Source: an uncultured SAR86 cluster bacterium
Lineage (GTDB): Bacteria > Pseudomonadota > Gammaproteobacteria > Magnimaribacterales > Magnimaribacteraceae
NCBI GenBank assembly: GCA_902630715.1
Contig: CACOVO010000012.1
Location: 1 to 44,526 of the forward strand
Length of the DNA: 44,526 nucleotides
Direction of reading: 5' to 3'
Position numbers and translations under genes: made by a program. This document shows, piece after piece, positions 16,445-26,600 of this stretch (its first letter is position 1; each line of letters begins with the position of its first letter). A model generated the notes under the pieces. The model was not told the origin of the DNA. It saw nothing but the letters and a program-made list of their open reading frames with translations, and searched no databases.

Positions 16445-17557
16445 ATGAATAAAAATATTGTTATCGTAGTCAGCTCTTTGAATATGGGCGGTGCGCAAAG
16501 AGTTGTCTCTATTTTAGCTAATTACTGGTCGCAAAAGGGATATTCTGTTAAGTTAATTTGTACCCATACGTTACAAATTGAGAGTTTTTATTCATTAGAC
16601 CAAACAGTAGATATATCCTATTTGCAAGATATTCCTAATTTGAAGAAGAGTAATTTCTTTAACTTAATGTGGAAGTTATTCCTTCTGAGAAAGGAACTTG
16701 TTAAAGCAAAACCTGATGTAATTGTTTCATTTTTAACTAGAGTAAATGTAGCTACCGCTTTGGCTTGCACAGGACTAAAAGCTAGTTTTATCTTATGCGA
16801 ACGGTCATGGCCACCATTTAGATCTCTGAGTAGAAATCTTCTCTGGCTTTACAGGCTTGTATTCAAAAATGTTACTCAATTTATTGTCCAAACCGAAACC
16901 AGTAAGACGTGGTTCAATGAAAAATTATATGCTGATAATGTAAAGTTAATCTCTAATCCTGTTTCTTATCCACTAATACTTCAAGATAATCAATGTGATA
17001 TACCTGACAATTTAATTTCAGGTGATAAAAAACTCATAATTGCATGCGGTAGACTTCATAAGGAAAAGCAATTTGACCTATTAATAAAAGCCTTTTCCAA
17101 GCTTCAATGTGAATTTGAAGATTGGAGATTAGTTATCCTTGGAGAAGGAGAAGAAAGAAAAAATTTAGATAATCTAGTAATTTCTTTTGAAGCTGATCAC
17201 GCAATTTTTTTACCCGGAGCTTCAAGAAATATGTCTGAGTGGTATGAAAGAGGAGATTTATTTGTCCTTAGCTCTAAAGTGGAGGGTTTCCCAAATGCTC
17301 TGCTTGAGGCGATGGTTTACGGCTTAGCTTGTATAAGTTTTGATTGCGATACTGGCCCTAGAGATATGATTCAGCATGGATTTAATGGTCTTTTGGTAAA
17401 CCCTATAGAACATCAATTAGGACTTGAAAAAGCTCTTAAAAAGCTTATGTCTGATAAAGAGTTGAGAATAAAATTGTCAGAAAATTCTATTCTTTTACGT
17501 GAAAAATACTCTGTTGATAAGATTATGAAAGATTGGGACACAGTTCTAGGCTTATAA
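16445..17557 (+). CDS. GT4 family glycosyltransferase
   Basis: A 370 aa GT-B enzyme of the GT4 family. The N-terminal acceptor domain begins IVIVVSSLNMGGAQRVVSIL with the GGAQR signature of the PglH/PglJ-like branch; the donor domain has IIACGRLHKEKQFDLLIKAF, VILGEGEER and the EX7E motif in SSKVEGFPNALLEAMVYGLA. It should add a sugar, often an N-acetylhexosamine, to the lipid-linked repeat unit at the cytoplasmic face. An ATG four bases earlier at 16441 runs into a stop after three codons, so 16445 is the start. It lies eight bases after the polymerase-like gene and five before the asparagine synthase. Confidence 0.85.
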   Translation: MNKNIVIVVSSLNMGGAQRVVSILANYWSQKGYSVKLICTHTLQIESFYSLDQTVDISYLQDIPNLKKSNFFNLMWKLFLLRKELVKAKPDVIVSFLTRVNVATALACTGLKASFILCERSWPPFRSLSRNLLWLYRLVFKNVTQFIVQTETSKTWFNEKLYADNVKLISNPVSYPLILQDNQCDIPDNLISGDKKLIIACGRLHKEKQFDLLIKAFSKLQCEFEDWRLVILGEGEERKNLDNLVISFEADHAIFLPGASRNMSEWYERGDLFVLSSKVEGFPNALLEAMVYGLACISFDCDTGPRDMIQHGFNGLLVNPIEHQLGLEKALKKLMSDKELRIKLSENSILLREKYSVDKIMKDWDTVLGL

Positions 17558-17561
17558 CTTT

Positions 17562-19364
17562 ATGTGTGGAATATCTGGTTGTTTTGGTTTTAATGAGGAA
17601 AATGAACTCTCTAAACATCTAAGAAATGTTGAAACTCTTTTAAAAAGAAGAGGTCCAGACCAATTAAATATCGTTGAAATAGATAATTTCTGTGCAGCAC
17701 ACTCTCGGTTAATAGTTCAGGGTGACCTCGAAGATGGTGTACAACCCATGAAATATCAAAATGTAGTTATCCTGTTTAATGGAAATTTATACAATAAAGT
17801 TGATTTGAAATCTCAATTAGAATCTTATGGATATATCTTCACAGGAGTATCAGATACTGAGGTGGTAGCAATCTCAATTTTTCATTGGGGTTCGGATGCA
17901 TTCAAAAAGTTTAACGGCTTTTTTTCAATAGCTTCTTATGATGTAAATAAAAGAACATTAACTTTGGCAAGAGATAGATTAGGGCAAAAACCACTTTATT
18001 ATTCAGCAAACCAAAAAAAAGTTTTTTTTGGATCAACCGAGAATCTGGTACCTCGTGAGTACTGTGGTGAAATAAGAGAGGAATCTTTAGTGGATTTTAT
18101 TACATTTGGCTTTATCCCGGCTCCAAATACAATGTTTAAAAATTTATATTCAGTAGAACCAGGATGCCATGTCACCTTTTCAATAGTTAAAGAAAAGGTT
18201 ATCAATGAAGGTTCTATTGCATACTGGCAGCCAATCATTACAAGTGAGATTAATGATTTAGAAACTGCTACCGATTTAATTTCTAACACTTTAAAAAATT
18301 CTATGGATAATGGCTTGGAGGCAAGCATTGACGTAGCATGCTTATTTAGCGGAGGTGTTGACTCAAGCTTAATCTTTTCAAATGCAAGGATTAAAAACGA
18401 AAACATTTGCGCTTTTACTGCCGATTTCGGAAATTTTGATGATTCGAAAGAAAGATCTGAATCTTTGATAAAAATTCTTGGTCATACTAATCATGTAATT
18501 AAAAGTATAGAAGATAAGGATGTCCAAGATTCTCTAAGTTTGACTTCAAAGATCTGCGATAGTCCTTTTGATGATACATCTATTATTCCTAGCAATATAG
18601 TTTTTGCATCTGTCAAAGAAGCGGGTTATTCGGTAGCACTTACTGGAGACGGAGCTGATGAATTATTTTGCGGTTACTCTGCCTTTGGTAACTTAAGTAA
18701 AATTGAGAGACTTCTTGATAAAAAATTTGATTTTCTCAAAAGATATTCAGGAAAAATTGCGAGAAAAATATTTTCGAGCTATAAATCTTATAATCTAGAA
18801 CGTTTATTTATGGGCGAAAATGATTTGTTGATCGATTTGTCCTGTAATGGCTTTAAAGAAAGAGAATGGAGAGCTGATATTGATACAGATTATGATCCTC
18901 TTCATTATTTAGATAGGATTTTGAAGGACCTTAAAGGTCTTAGACCGCTAGATAAGCTAAGGATTCTTAACTTGAAATTTAAATTACCTCAACAAATGCT
19001 TTTTAAGGTTGACAGAGCTTCTATGTTCAATTCAGTAGAAGCAAGACCCTTATTTCTAAATAATAAAATAATTGATGCTGCTTTAAGCGTATCCTCATCA
19101 GTTATGATGCAAGAAGGCCAGAAGACGATACTCAAAAAATTATATCAGAACCAAATTCCTCATTCTGGATGGAGCTTACCTAAGACAGGTTTCGGATGGA
19201 AAACAGATTCTTATCAAGATATCTTTTCAAATAAATCTAATTCTTACTTAAAAAAGAAAACCGGAATAGATGGATTTAATTTACTGAAAAAAAGGAAGAC
19301 ACATCATAAGAGAGCATATTTTGGACTTTTTTCACTGGTATCATGGCTAGAATTAAATAGCTAG
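17562..19364 (+). CDS. asnB: Asparagine synthase (glutamine-hydrolysing) homologue
   Basis: The 600 aa protein has an N-terminal class II glutaminase with Cys2 as nucleophile (MCGISGCFGF, RRGPDQ, FNGNLYN) and a C-terminal AsnB ATP-pyrophosphatase with LFSGGVDSSLIF at about residues 262-273 and LTGDGADELFCGYSAF. AsnB makes asparagine from aspartate with glutamine nitrogen; homologues in glycan loci (WbpS-like, Alb-type) instead amidate sugar carboxylates. The context among glycosyltransferases, four bases after a GT4, favours a sugar-amidation role, but the housekeeping role cannot be excluded. Glutamine use here parallels the phosphoramidate genes downstream. Confidence 0.85.
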   Translation: MCGISGCFGFNEENELSKHLRNVETLLKRRGPDQLNIVEIDNFCAAHSRLIVQGDLEDGVQPMKYQNVVILFNGNLYNKVDLKSQLESYGYIFTGVSDTEVVAISIFHWGSDAFKKFNGFFSIASYDVNKRTLTLARDRLGQKPLYYSANQKKVFFGSTENLVPREYCGEIREESLVDFITFGFIPAPNTMFKNLYSVEPGCHVTFSIVKEKVINEGSIAYWQPIITSEINDLETATDLISNTLKNSMDNGLEASIDVACLFSGGVDSSLIFSNARIKNENICAFTADFGNFDDSKERSESLIKILGHTNHVIKSIEDKDVQDSLSLTSKICDSPFDDTSIIPSNIVFASVKEAGYSVALTGDGADELFCGYSAFGNLSKIERLLDKKFDFLKRYSGKIARKIFSSYKSYNLERLFMGENDLLIDLSCNGFKEREWRADIDTDYDPLHYLDRILKDLKGLRPLDKLRILNLKFKLPQQMLFKVDRASMFNSVEARPLFLNNKIIDAALSVSSSVMMQEGQKTILKKLYQNQIPHSGWSLPKTGFGWKTDSYQDIFSNKSNSYLKKKTGIDGFNLLKKRKTHHKRAYFGLFSLVSWLELNS

Positions 19365-19453
19365 AATAACTGAGTTTTTTAGTTAAAGTATTACCTCTTG
19401 CTGAGAATTCGTTTGCTAAAATAGAAACAGATATTTAACTAACAAAGGAAATT

Positions 19454-20245
19454 ATGCCAATTAATAGATATGAAGATGAAGGTGTAGCAAATTACTGGAA
19501 TAGTAAGTATGAACAGAGTTATCATCCTTACCTTCATGGCAGACAAAAAAAAGTTCTTGAATTGATTTCTAAACTAAAACTTCCCAAGGGTTCAAAGTGT
19601 CTGGAGTTGGGTTGCGGAGGTGGTCAAAACGCAATTGAATATGTTAACAAAGGATTGGAAGTTCATGGCATAGATAGTTCTGATGAACTTTTAAAAACTG
19701 CTAATGAACTTGCTTTGGCACATTCCAACCTTTCATTCTCCAATGTAGATCTTAATCAGAAGATGCCTTTTGAGGATGAAAGTTTTGATTTGGTGGTCGT
19801 AGTTGGAACTCTTCAATACCTCATGGAGCCTTCAACATGCATTAAAGAAGTAGCTAGAATTTTAAAACCTGGAGGACATTTCATTGTTTGTCAGAGAAAT
19901 GCCTTATCTTTCAATGTTTTAAGAAGACCACTTAGCTTTTTAAGTTGTTTAATTTCTCAAGAAGGATTTGAATGGGGAGGACGTCAGGTTTCGACTTCAG
20001 TTGGAACTTCAGTAAAAGGAACTAAAGAAGTTTTGATAAAGCGAATGGTTAAATTTTCCAATTTAACAAGGTGGTTCCATATGGCTGGGTTAGAGACTAT
20101 TTATGTTGAAGGTTATACACCTGATTTCTCTATTTCTCCAAAGCTATTTAGAATACTAGATAAATTCTTAAATATCATACCTGGTCTTTATCGTTTTTCG
20201 CATGTAGTGCTTGCATCAGGAAAGAAAGTCATCAGAGATTCTTAG
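19454..20245 (+). CDS. Class I SAM-dependent methyltransferase
   Basis: A 263 aa enzyme with motif I CLELGCGGGQNAIEY (residues about 53-67), the acidic end of strand 2 in HGIDSSDELL, motif II-like FDLVVVVGTLQYL, and the post-motif ILKPGGHFIVCQRN typical of Methyltransf_11. A good Shine-Dalgarno (AAGGA) precedes the ATG. In the C. jejuni capsule, the phosphoramidate group is methylated by unrelated-looking small methyltransferases, so this enzyme could methylate the phosphoramidate or a sugar hydroxyl. That is inference from proximity only. The gap upstream (19365-19453) is AT-rich with no clear terminator. Confidence 0.78.
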   Translation: MPINRYEDEGVANYWNSKYEQSYHPYLHGRQKKVLELISKLKLPKGSKCLELGCGGGQNAIEYVNKGLEVHGIDSSDELLKTANELALAHSNLSFSNVDLNQKMPFEDESFDLVVVVGTLQYLMEPSTCIKEVARILKPGGHFIVCQRNALSFNVLRRPLSFLSCLISQEGFEWGGRQVSTSVGTSVKGTKEVLIKRMVKFSNLTRWFHMAGLETIYVEGYTPDFSISPKLFRILDKFLNIIPGLYRFSHVVLASGKKVIRDS

Positions 20246-20327
20246 ATCTCACTTTTGCCTAAATTTAAAATGGCTTGATTCAATTTATTAGTTAGTCTTG
20301 TAAGATTAGGTTTAAATTTTGAAAAGA

Positions 20328-21425
20328 ATGAAACTGCTTAGATTAACACCTGCACTCAAAGCTACAAGTGCACCTTATAATCAATTTTCTTTGGGTCTCA
20401 AGGCCACTATTGATCAAACAATATTTTCCTTTCACTCATATGAGGATATGCAAATTGATAATAACATTGAGGCGTTTCATGGTTCCGGGTCAATCTTGAG
20501 GTCATATCAAGTTTTAAAAGAATTGATAAAAAAAAATGTATTTGATGTTATTCATATACATAACGGACTGACTGGAATTTTGTTCTTTTTTGCTATTTTT
20601 CCATTTAATCTAAATCTTTTGAGCAAAAGTGTTTTCACTCTTCATAACAGTTGGTATGTTCTAAAAACTCGAAACCAGTTTTTGGATTTTTTTGTCATGA
20701 TGTTTTCTGCATCTGTGTGTACCTGCGGTAAATCAAGTTTTGAAAGTATTCCTAAATTAATAAAATTTTTTATTGGCAGTAAGATGATACCGGTTGTTAA
20801 CGGATTCGATAATAAAAGGATAGATAAAGTCTCAATCAGTAAGGATAAAGATGAATTCTTCAACAAGGAATCATCTTTAAAGGTTTTATGTGTTGGGACT
20901 CTCAATAATACTAAAAACCAGATTGCATTATTGAAAGCAACTGAACATATAGATAAAGAAATGGAGATTATCTTTTTGGGTGATGGCACAAATCGCAAGA
21001 TGCTAGAAGAATATTCGAAATCGATTTCATGTCACAAAAATGTTTTTTTTAAAGGTTTAGTTTCTAGGGAGATAACAATTGGACATATGTTAGAGGCAGA
21101 CGTAAGTATTTCTCTCTCGAAAGGAGAGGGACTACCTATAGCCGTTCTAGAGTCAATGTACGCCGGTTGTTTTTTAATACTTTCAAATATCTCTCCGCAT
21201 TTAGAGATATCACCCCCCAAAAGCCGCTGTATTTTTGTAGATACATCTGATCAAGATCAAATAATCGAGTCATTAAATTATGTTCTTTCTAATCTAAGCG
21301 AAATAAGGTGTGGGAGAGACATATCTAAGGAATATTCAATAGATAATTTCAGCGCTGAGAGAATGTTAGAGAAGTATAAAGGAATTTATCAATCCTTATA
21401 TGATCGCAACAAAGAAATTAAATAA
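20328..21425 (+). CDS. GT4-like glycosyltransferase
   Basis: A GT-B enzyme of about 365 aa. The N-terminal domain contains DVIHIHNGLTGILFF and VFTLHNSWYVLKTRNQF; the donor domain begins VLCVGTLNNTKNQIALLKA and has IIFLGDGTNRKML and the EX7E-like KGEGLPIAVLESMYAGCF. It should extend the lipid-linked repeat unit. The start is ambiguous: ATG at 20328 or TTG at 20319, three codons earlier, with AGG eight bases before it. TTG starts are used by several genes here, so either is credible. It ends eight bases before the NTase/kinase gene. Confidence 0.78.
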   Translation: MKLLRLTPALKATSAPYNQFSLGLKATIDQTIFSFHSYEDMQIDNNIEAFHGSGSILRSYQVLKELIKKNVFDVIHIHNGLTGILFFFAIFPFNLNLLSKSVFTLHNSWYVLKTRNQFLDFFVMMFSASVCTCGKSSFESIPKLIKFFIGSKMIPVVNGFDNKRIDKVSISKDKDEFFNKESSLKVLCVGTLNNTKNQIALLKATEHIDKEMEIIFLGDGTNRKMLEEYSKSISCHKNVFFKGLVSREITIGHMLEADVSISLSKGEGLPIAVLESMYAGCFLILSNISPHLEISPPKSRCIFVDTSDQDQIIESLNYVLSNLSEIRCGRDISKEYSIDNFSAERMLEKYKGIYQSLYDRNKEIK

Positions 21426-21433
21426 TATATATC

Positions 21434-22861
21434 GTGAAGATTTCTGAAGAAAATACATTAAAAATATTATTATCTTATTGTGATGTAAGAGGTATATCTT
21501 ATGTCAGCTGGAAGAATAATCATGAGCTAAATTTAGTATTTTCAGGCGAAAGAGATATTGATTTGTATGTGCCTGTAAATCAGAGGTCTAATTTTCTCAA
21601 GCTTTGTAAAGAAATGGGTTGGGTAGAGTTTTCAAATCCAGTTGCTTGCTATCCAGATATTTCTCATTTTTATACATTGGGCAATGATCTAGAAATATTT
21701 CATTTGCATGTTTACTTTAAGTTAATTACTGGAGATACTTGGATAAAAGAATATTTATTACCTTTTGATGAATGGCTTTTAGAAAACCGAGTTCTGAATG
21801 AAGAATATGGCATTTGGGTTCTAAATAATCAAAGCCAGAGTTATATTTTTCTTATTCGTCATCTTTTAAAATGTGGATCATTTATTGGAAGATTAATGTA
21901 TAAGAGGGAGTTGGAATCTTATAGAGAAGAATGGAACCAGTGCAGTAAAGATTTTGGTGAGAACGAATTAAACGGGCCCATAAGTTTGAGTGACCGAATA
22001 GATCTCTCAATTGTTTCAGATTCAGAATTAAAATTACCAAGCTTATTAAATTCATTAAAGTTCAGATTTTCATGTTCTCCTTATCTGCGTCATAACATTA
22101 TATCCCTGCCATTCATTCGGTTTTTTTCTCTTTGTAATAGGGTTTTAAACAAAATTTTTTATAAACAAAAAAAAGTATTCACTTCTGAAGGTATCGTTAT
22201 TGCAATTTCTGGTGTGGATGGGTCGGGCAAATCTACAATGCTAAGAGAGTTAAGTGATGTTTTTGGTAAATTTTTGACAATAAGATCTTTTCACTTGGGA
22301 AAACCTCAAGGTAAGTTCATAGAGTCCATTTGGAGGGCCATGGGCAATAAGAGTACTAATGCATCTATGGCTGGCACTTCATCAAATAATTTACCTAGCT
22401 CAAAAGTAAGGGCATTTAATGGAATGATTTTAGCCTTAATGAGATTAAGGTTAGCAAGATCAATTATTAAATTATCTAGGAAAGGCGGCCTAATGGTTAC
22501 TGATAGATGGCCTACAAATGAATTGGGAAAGATGGATGGTCCAAGAATTATACTTGGAGAGGAATCAGGATGGGTAGAAACCTACTGTAAAAAAATAGAG
22601 AGTTGGGCATATAACGTTATGCCAAGTGCGGACGTTTGTTACTTCTTTGAGGTACCAATTGAGATAGCCGCCTCTAGAAATAGATATAGAGTAAAAGAAA
22701 ATAAAGAAACCGATGAAATGATACATGCAAGATATGCAAATAATTATGAATATGAGCCTATATCTAGGAAAACCATAAGATTTGACAATTCAGAAGAGTT
22801 CGAAATTAAACGGAAAGAATTTTTGTCCAGCATTTGGCAGCAAATCTCTCTTATGTCCTAG
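21434..22861 (+). CDS. Two-domain protein: nucleotidyltransferase-fold plus P-loop kinase
   Basis: A 475 aa protein with a GTG start. Residues about 1-190 resemble a minimal nucleotidyltransferase domain: SWKNNHELNLVF then GERDIDLYV, where D41 and D43 would bind metal. Residues about 255-475 form a thymidylate-kinase-like P-loop domain: SGVDGSGKST (260-268 covers the loop), a DRWP segment in LMVTDRWPTNELG, and a lid-like ASRNRYRVKEN. The substrate is unknown. In C. jejuni, a kinase (Cj1415, APS-kinase type) phosphorylates CDP-amidate; no such kinase is present here, so this P-loop domain could fill that step. Eight bases separate it from the upstream GT4. Confidence 0.65.
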   Translation: MKISEENTLKILLSYCDVRGISYVSWKNNHELNLVFSGERDIDLYVPVNQRSNFLKLCKEMGWVEFSNPVACYPDISHFYTLGNDLEIFHLHVYFKLITGDTWIKEYLLPFDEWLLENRVLNEEYGIWVLNNQSQSYIFLIRHLLKCGSFIGRLMYKRELESYREEWNQCSKDFGENELNGPISLSDRIDLSIVSDSELKLPSLLNSLKFRFSCSPYLRHNIISLPFIRFFSLCNRVLNKIFYKQKKVFTSEGIVIAISGVDGSGKSTMLRELSDVFGKFLTIRSFHLGKPQGKFIESIWRAMGNKSTNASMAGTSSNNLPSSKVRAFNGMILALMRLRLARSIIKLSRKGGLMVTDRWPTNELGKMDGPRIILGEESGWVETYCKKIESWAYNVMPSADVCYFFEVPIEIAASRNRYRVKENKETDEMIHARYANNYEYEPISRKTIRFDNSEEFEIKRKEFLSSIWQQISLMS

Positions 22862-22899
22862 CTTTTACAAAGCCTTTAATCCACAATACCAGAGCTACT

Positions 22900-23613
22900 A
22901 TGACAGAAAGCCTTACCTACATCGAGTTTAAGAGCCTATTAGGTGAATCAAAGCGCAAATCTGATCCTATTTTCTGTAGATTTATTTTAAGACCTTTATC
23001 CTTTCCAGTTGGTTGGTTATTTTACAAATCAGGAATGAAAGCAAATATGGTAAGTTTTCTTTCAATACTTATAACTTTGATAGCATCTTTTATGATAGTT
23101 TCTGCTGAAAAAGGAGAACTTATTTTTGCATCATTATTAATGTTATTTGTTGCACTTACAGACTGCATTGATGGGAATATTGCAAGAGCTAGAAAGGAGA
23201 CTGGACCCTCTGGTGAATGGATGGATGCTTTGAGTGGATATTCAGTTTATGTATTCATTCCAGTTTCTTTGGGTTTGCATTTAAATTTTTTTTATAGTTC
23301 TGATTTTTTCTCTGGTTTTTGGATTTTAGTGAGCTCTGTTGCGGTAATTTCGAATCTATATATGAGGCTCATTTATCAAAAATATATAAATGCAGGATTA
23401 GATGTAAATTCGGGTGGAGCAATAAAAGCAACTGGCTCTTTATTTTCCAAATTAAGTGGAGAGGTTGGTTTGGTTGGATGGATGATGCCTGCATTATGTG
23501 CCGCCTCTTTGCTAGAACTCCTTCCAATATACCTTCTTTTTTACGGTTGTTTTTACCTCTTATCTGCGCTTGCAGTCTTTTATTCCTTGATATCAAGGGT
23601 TAGCCCCTTCTAA
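22900..23613 (+). CDS. CDP-alcohol phosphatidyltransferase-like membrane protein with altered catalytic motif
   Basis: The start is placed at ATG 22900 (237 aa); an in-frame ATG at 22834 would overlap the previous gene by 28 bases. It has several membrane segments (for example MVSFLSILITLIASFMIV) and the CDP-alcohol phosphotransferase motif D88-x2-D91-G92-x2-A95-R96-x8-G105-x3-D109-x3. The fourth aspartate, normally the catalytic base, is G113. Family members move a phosphoalcohol from a CDP-linked donor to an alcohol and release CMP. Standing just before the phosphoramidate genes, it could move phosphoramidate from a CDP-linked donor, but the altered motif and lack of precedent make this a hypothesis. 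Confidence 0.72.
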   Translation: MTESLTYIEFKSLLGESKRKSDPIFCRFILRPLSFPVGWLFYKSGMKANMVSFLSILITLIASFMIVSAEKGELIFASLLMLFVALTDCIDGNIARARKETGPSGEWMDALSGYSVYVFIPVSLGLHLNFFYSSDFFSGFWILVSSVAVISNLYMRLIYQKYINAGLDVNSGGAIKATGSLFSKLSGEVGLVGWMMPALCAASLLELLPIYLLFYGCFYLLSALAVFYSLISRVSPF

Positions 23614-23692
23614 ATTTTAGTTAAAATATATCTTACTTAAATTCGTTATATACTAATCTTTTATTATTGAGCCTTAAAAACCCTGTTGAGCC

Positions 23693-26600
23693 ATGAACAC
23701 CAAGTTAATTTCTCAAATTATTCTAGGCGCAGGTAGGCCCTATAGAGGCGAAGAAAGTTCGTCTCTAAAAAAAATTTCTGAAAATACTCGCGTCTTGGAC
23801 TGGACTCTTCAAGCGGTTAAATATCTTAATCCCGAAGTTCACTTTGTTGCTGGTTATCAGATTGAAGAAATTGTTTCAAAATTTCCAAACTTGCTTTACA
23901 CAGTGAATCCAGAGTGGAAGTCTACAGGACCGGTGTTTTCTTTACTTCAAGCAAGACCTGAACCTTCTTCAGATTGTATTGTTTCTTATGGAGATATTTT
24001 ATTTCGTCAAGACGTTGTTCAAAAATTAATAGATTTAGATTCTGAAGTAGGCATAGCCGTTGATTCGATGTGGAAAGATCGTTATCAAAATCGAACTCAG
24101 GATGATTTAAATAAAAGTGAAAAAGTAATTATAAATGGAATTGATTTAGAGAGCGCACATAAAGAAATAAGTAAAGAGTCTGCAAATGCTGAGTTCATTG
24201 GACTGCTGTTATTAAAGCCTGCAGTAATGAAATTTATTCAAACGAACAGAGATCATATTTTCAAGAAGATGCGTAAAGATACGCTCATTCAATTGATTGA
24301 ATTTCTTAAAAAAAATGGCTTTGAGGTTAAGGCAGTAGATGTTTCAGGTGATTGGGCTGAATTAAATGAATCAAATGATTTGGTAAATTTTATTTTAGGT
24401 ACAAAAGCTCAAAGTCTAGAGAGATTGGAAGGAGTATTGAGTTTAAGCCGCATTGCTCCTCAAGTTAACTTTACGGTTGAGGAATGGAATACTCAGTCTG
24501 AAATTATAATCAATCAAATACAAGACAAATTTCAAGACAAGAAATTGATAATAAGAAGCAGCGCTATCTCAGAAGATGGTTTTGAATCCTCTAATGCCGG
24601 CGCTTACGCGAGCTTATTAAATATATATTCAGGAGAAAGAAGATCATTAAATGATGCAATAAATAACGTAATCAGCTCATATATTGATTCAAATTCTAGC
24701 AATCAGGTCTTGGTTCAACCAATGATTCAAGACGTGATAGGAAGTGGTGTTATTTTTACAAAGACACTTACGGAGGCAGCTCCTTACTATGTTATAAATT
24801 TTGATGATTCTTCTTCGGAAACAGACAGTATAACTAGTGGTTCTAGTCAGAATCACAAAACATTTATCGTACTAAAAGGTAACAATGATCATTACGAAGC
24901 CTCGTTGCCTCAAAATTTATATAGCCTGCTTCAAGCAGTTAAGGAGATAGAAAATTTGCTCAATTTTAATTCTCTAGACATAGAGTTTGCTATAACCCGA
25001 GATGGCGATATTCATATTTTGCAAGTTAGACCATTAGTTGATAAAAAATTTGAGATAGATGCAGATAGAGGAATTTTAGAAGCAATAAATGATGCTGAAG
25101 TTCTTTTTAAAAGACTACAAAACAGCAATCCTTTTACTGTTGGCGGCAAGGCTATATTTGGAGTAATGCCAGATTGGAATCCAGCAGAAATAATTGGTAC
25201 TAGGCCAAATCGCCTATCCTTTGATTTATATCAATACCTGATAACGGATAAAGTATGGGCAACTCAAAGAGCTGAATATGGATATAGAGACGTAAGACCT
25301 CATCCATTGTTGGTTTCCTTTGCAGGCATTCCCTATGTGGATGTTCGAGCAAGTTTTAACTCATTTATACCAAACTCACTTGATGATGATTTAGCTTCTA
25401 GACTTGTAGACTACTATTTGAATAGATTGACTGATAATCCGCAGTATCACGATAAAGTAGAGTTTGAAATTGTTCCTACCTGCTTCTCATTAAACTTCGA
25501 TATTTGGCGCAAAAGACTCAATCAAGGAGGTTTTTCTGATATTGAAATCAACGCACTAAGCGATGCTTTGAAAGAAATAACCAAAGGAGGCATTGCTCGA
25601 ACTACCGACGATCTTCAGGCCATAGAGAGTTTTAAGCTTCGCTATGAAGAAATATACAACTCAAACCTACCGGTTATAGATAAAGCCTTGAGCCTATTGG
25701 AAGACTGCAGACAATACGGCACGCTTGTTTTTTCTCACCTTGCGAGGAGTGCTTTTATAAGTGTAACCTTGTTGAAGTCTGCTGTTGAAACAAAGATTAT
25801 TAGTCAGAAAGCAATGGATTCTTTTATGAACTCCATTGAAACAGTAGCACATGACTTTATAAATGATGCCAGAAAGGTCGCAAATTTTGAAGTGGACTGG
25901 GAGGAATTTATTGATACTTATGGTCATCTGCGTCCTGGAACATATGATATAACTTCAGAAGCTTATTCAGAAAATGTTGAAAATTATTTAAGACCTATTG
26001 TTGAGAGATTCGAAGGAGACAAGAACGAGTATAATGCTGAGGATAATAGTTGGTTGATTGAAAGAGAAAGTTTCTATAATGCTCTTTATGATATGGGAAT
26101 AGATGAAGATCCAAACATTATAGAATCCTTTTTAAGACAATCGATAGAGGGAAGAGAGTATGCTAAGTTTGTATTTTCAAAAAACCTTTCAGCAGCTCTA
26201 AGTCTTTTTGCGGAATATGGCCATTCTATTGATATTGATAAAAAAATCTTAGCTCATCTCTCTTTGAACTCCTTCTTTGAACTAAGAGCGGGGATAATCA
26301 GCCAAAAAGAAGCTTCAGAATTTTTAAACAAAGAGGCTGAAATCAACCAAAAACTTCACAATATAACTAACAAGATAGAACTACCTCCTTTGATAAGTGA
26401 AGAAAAAGATTTTCATGTATTTATGTATCCTAGTACACAACCCAATTATGTGGGCTCCACTAAAATCACTGCTAAAGTCATTTCTTTAAATCCTGAAGTT
26501 CATAATGTCTCTGATTTTGAACTTGATGGAAAAATCTTACTTATCCCACAGGCAGATCCTGGATTTGATTGGATTTTTGGTCACAATATAGCGGGATTAA

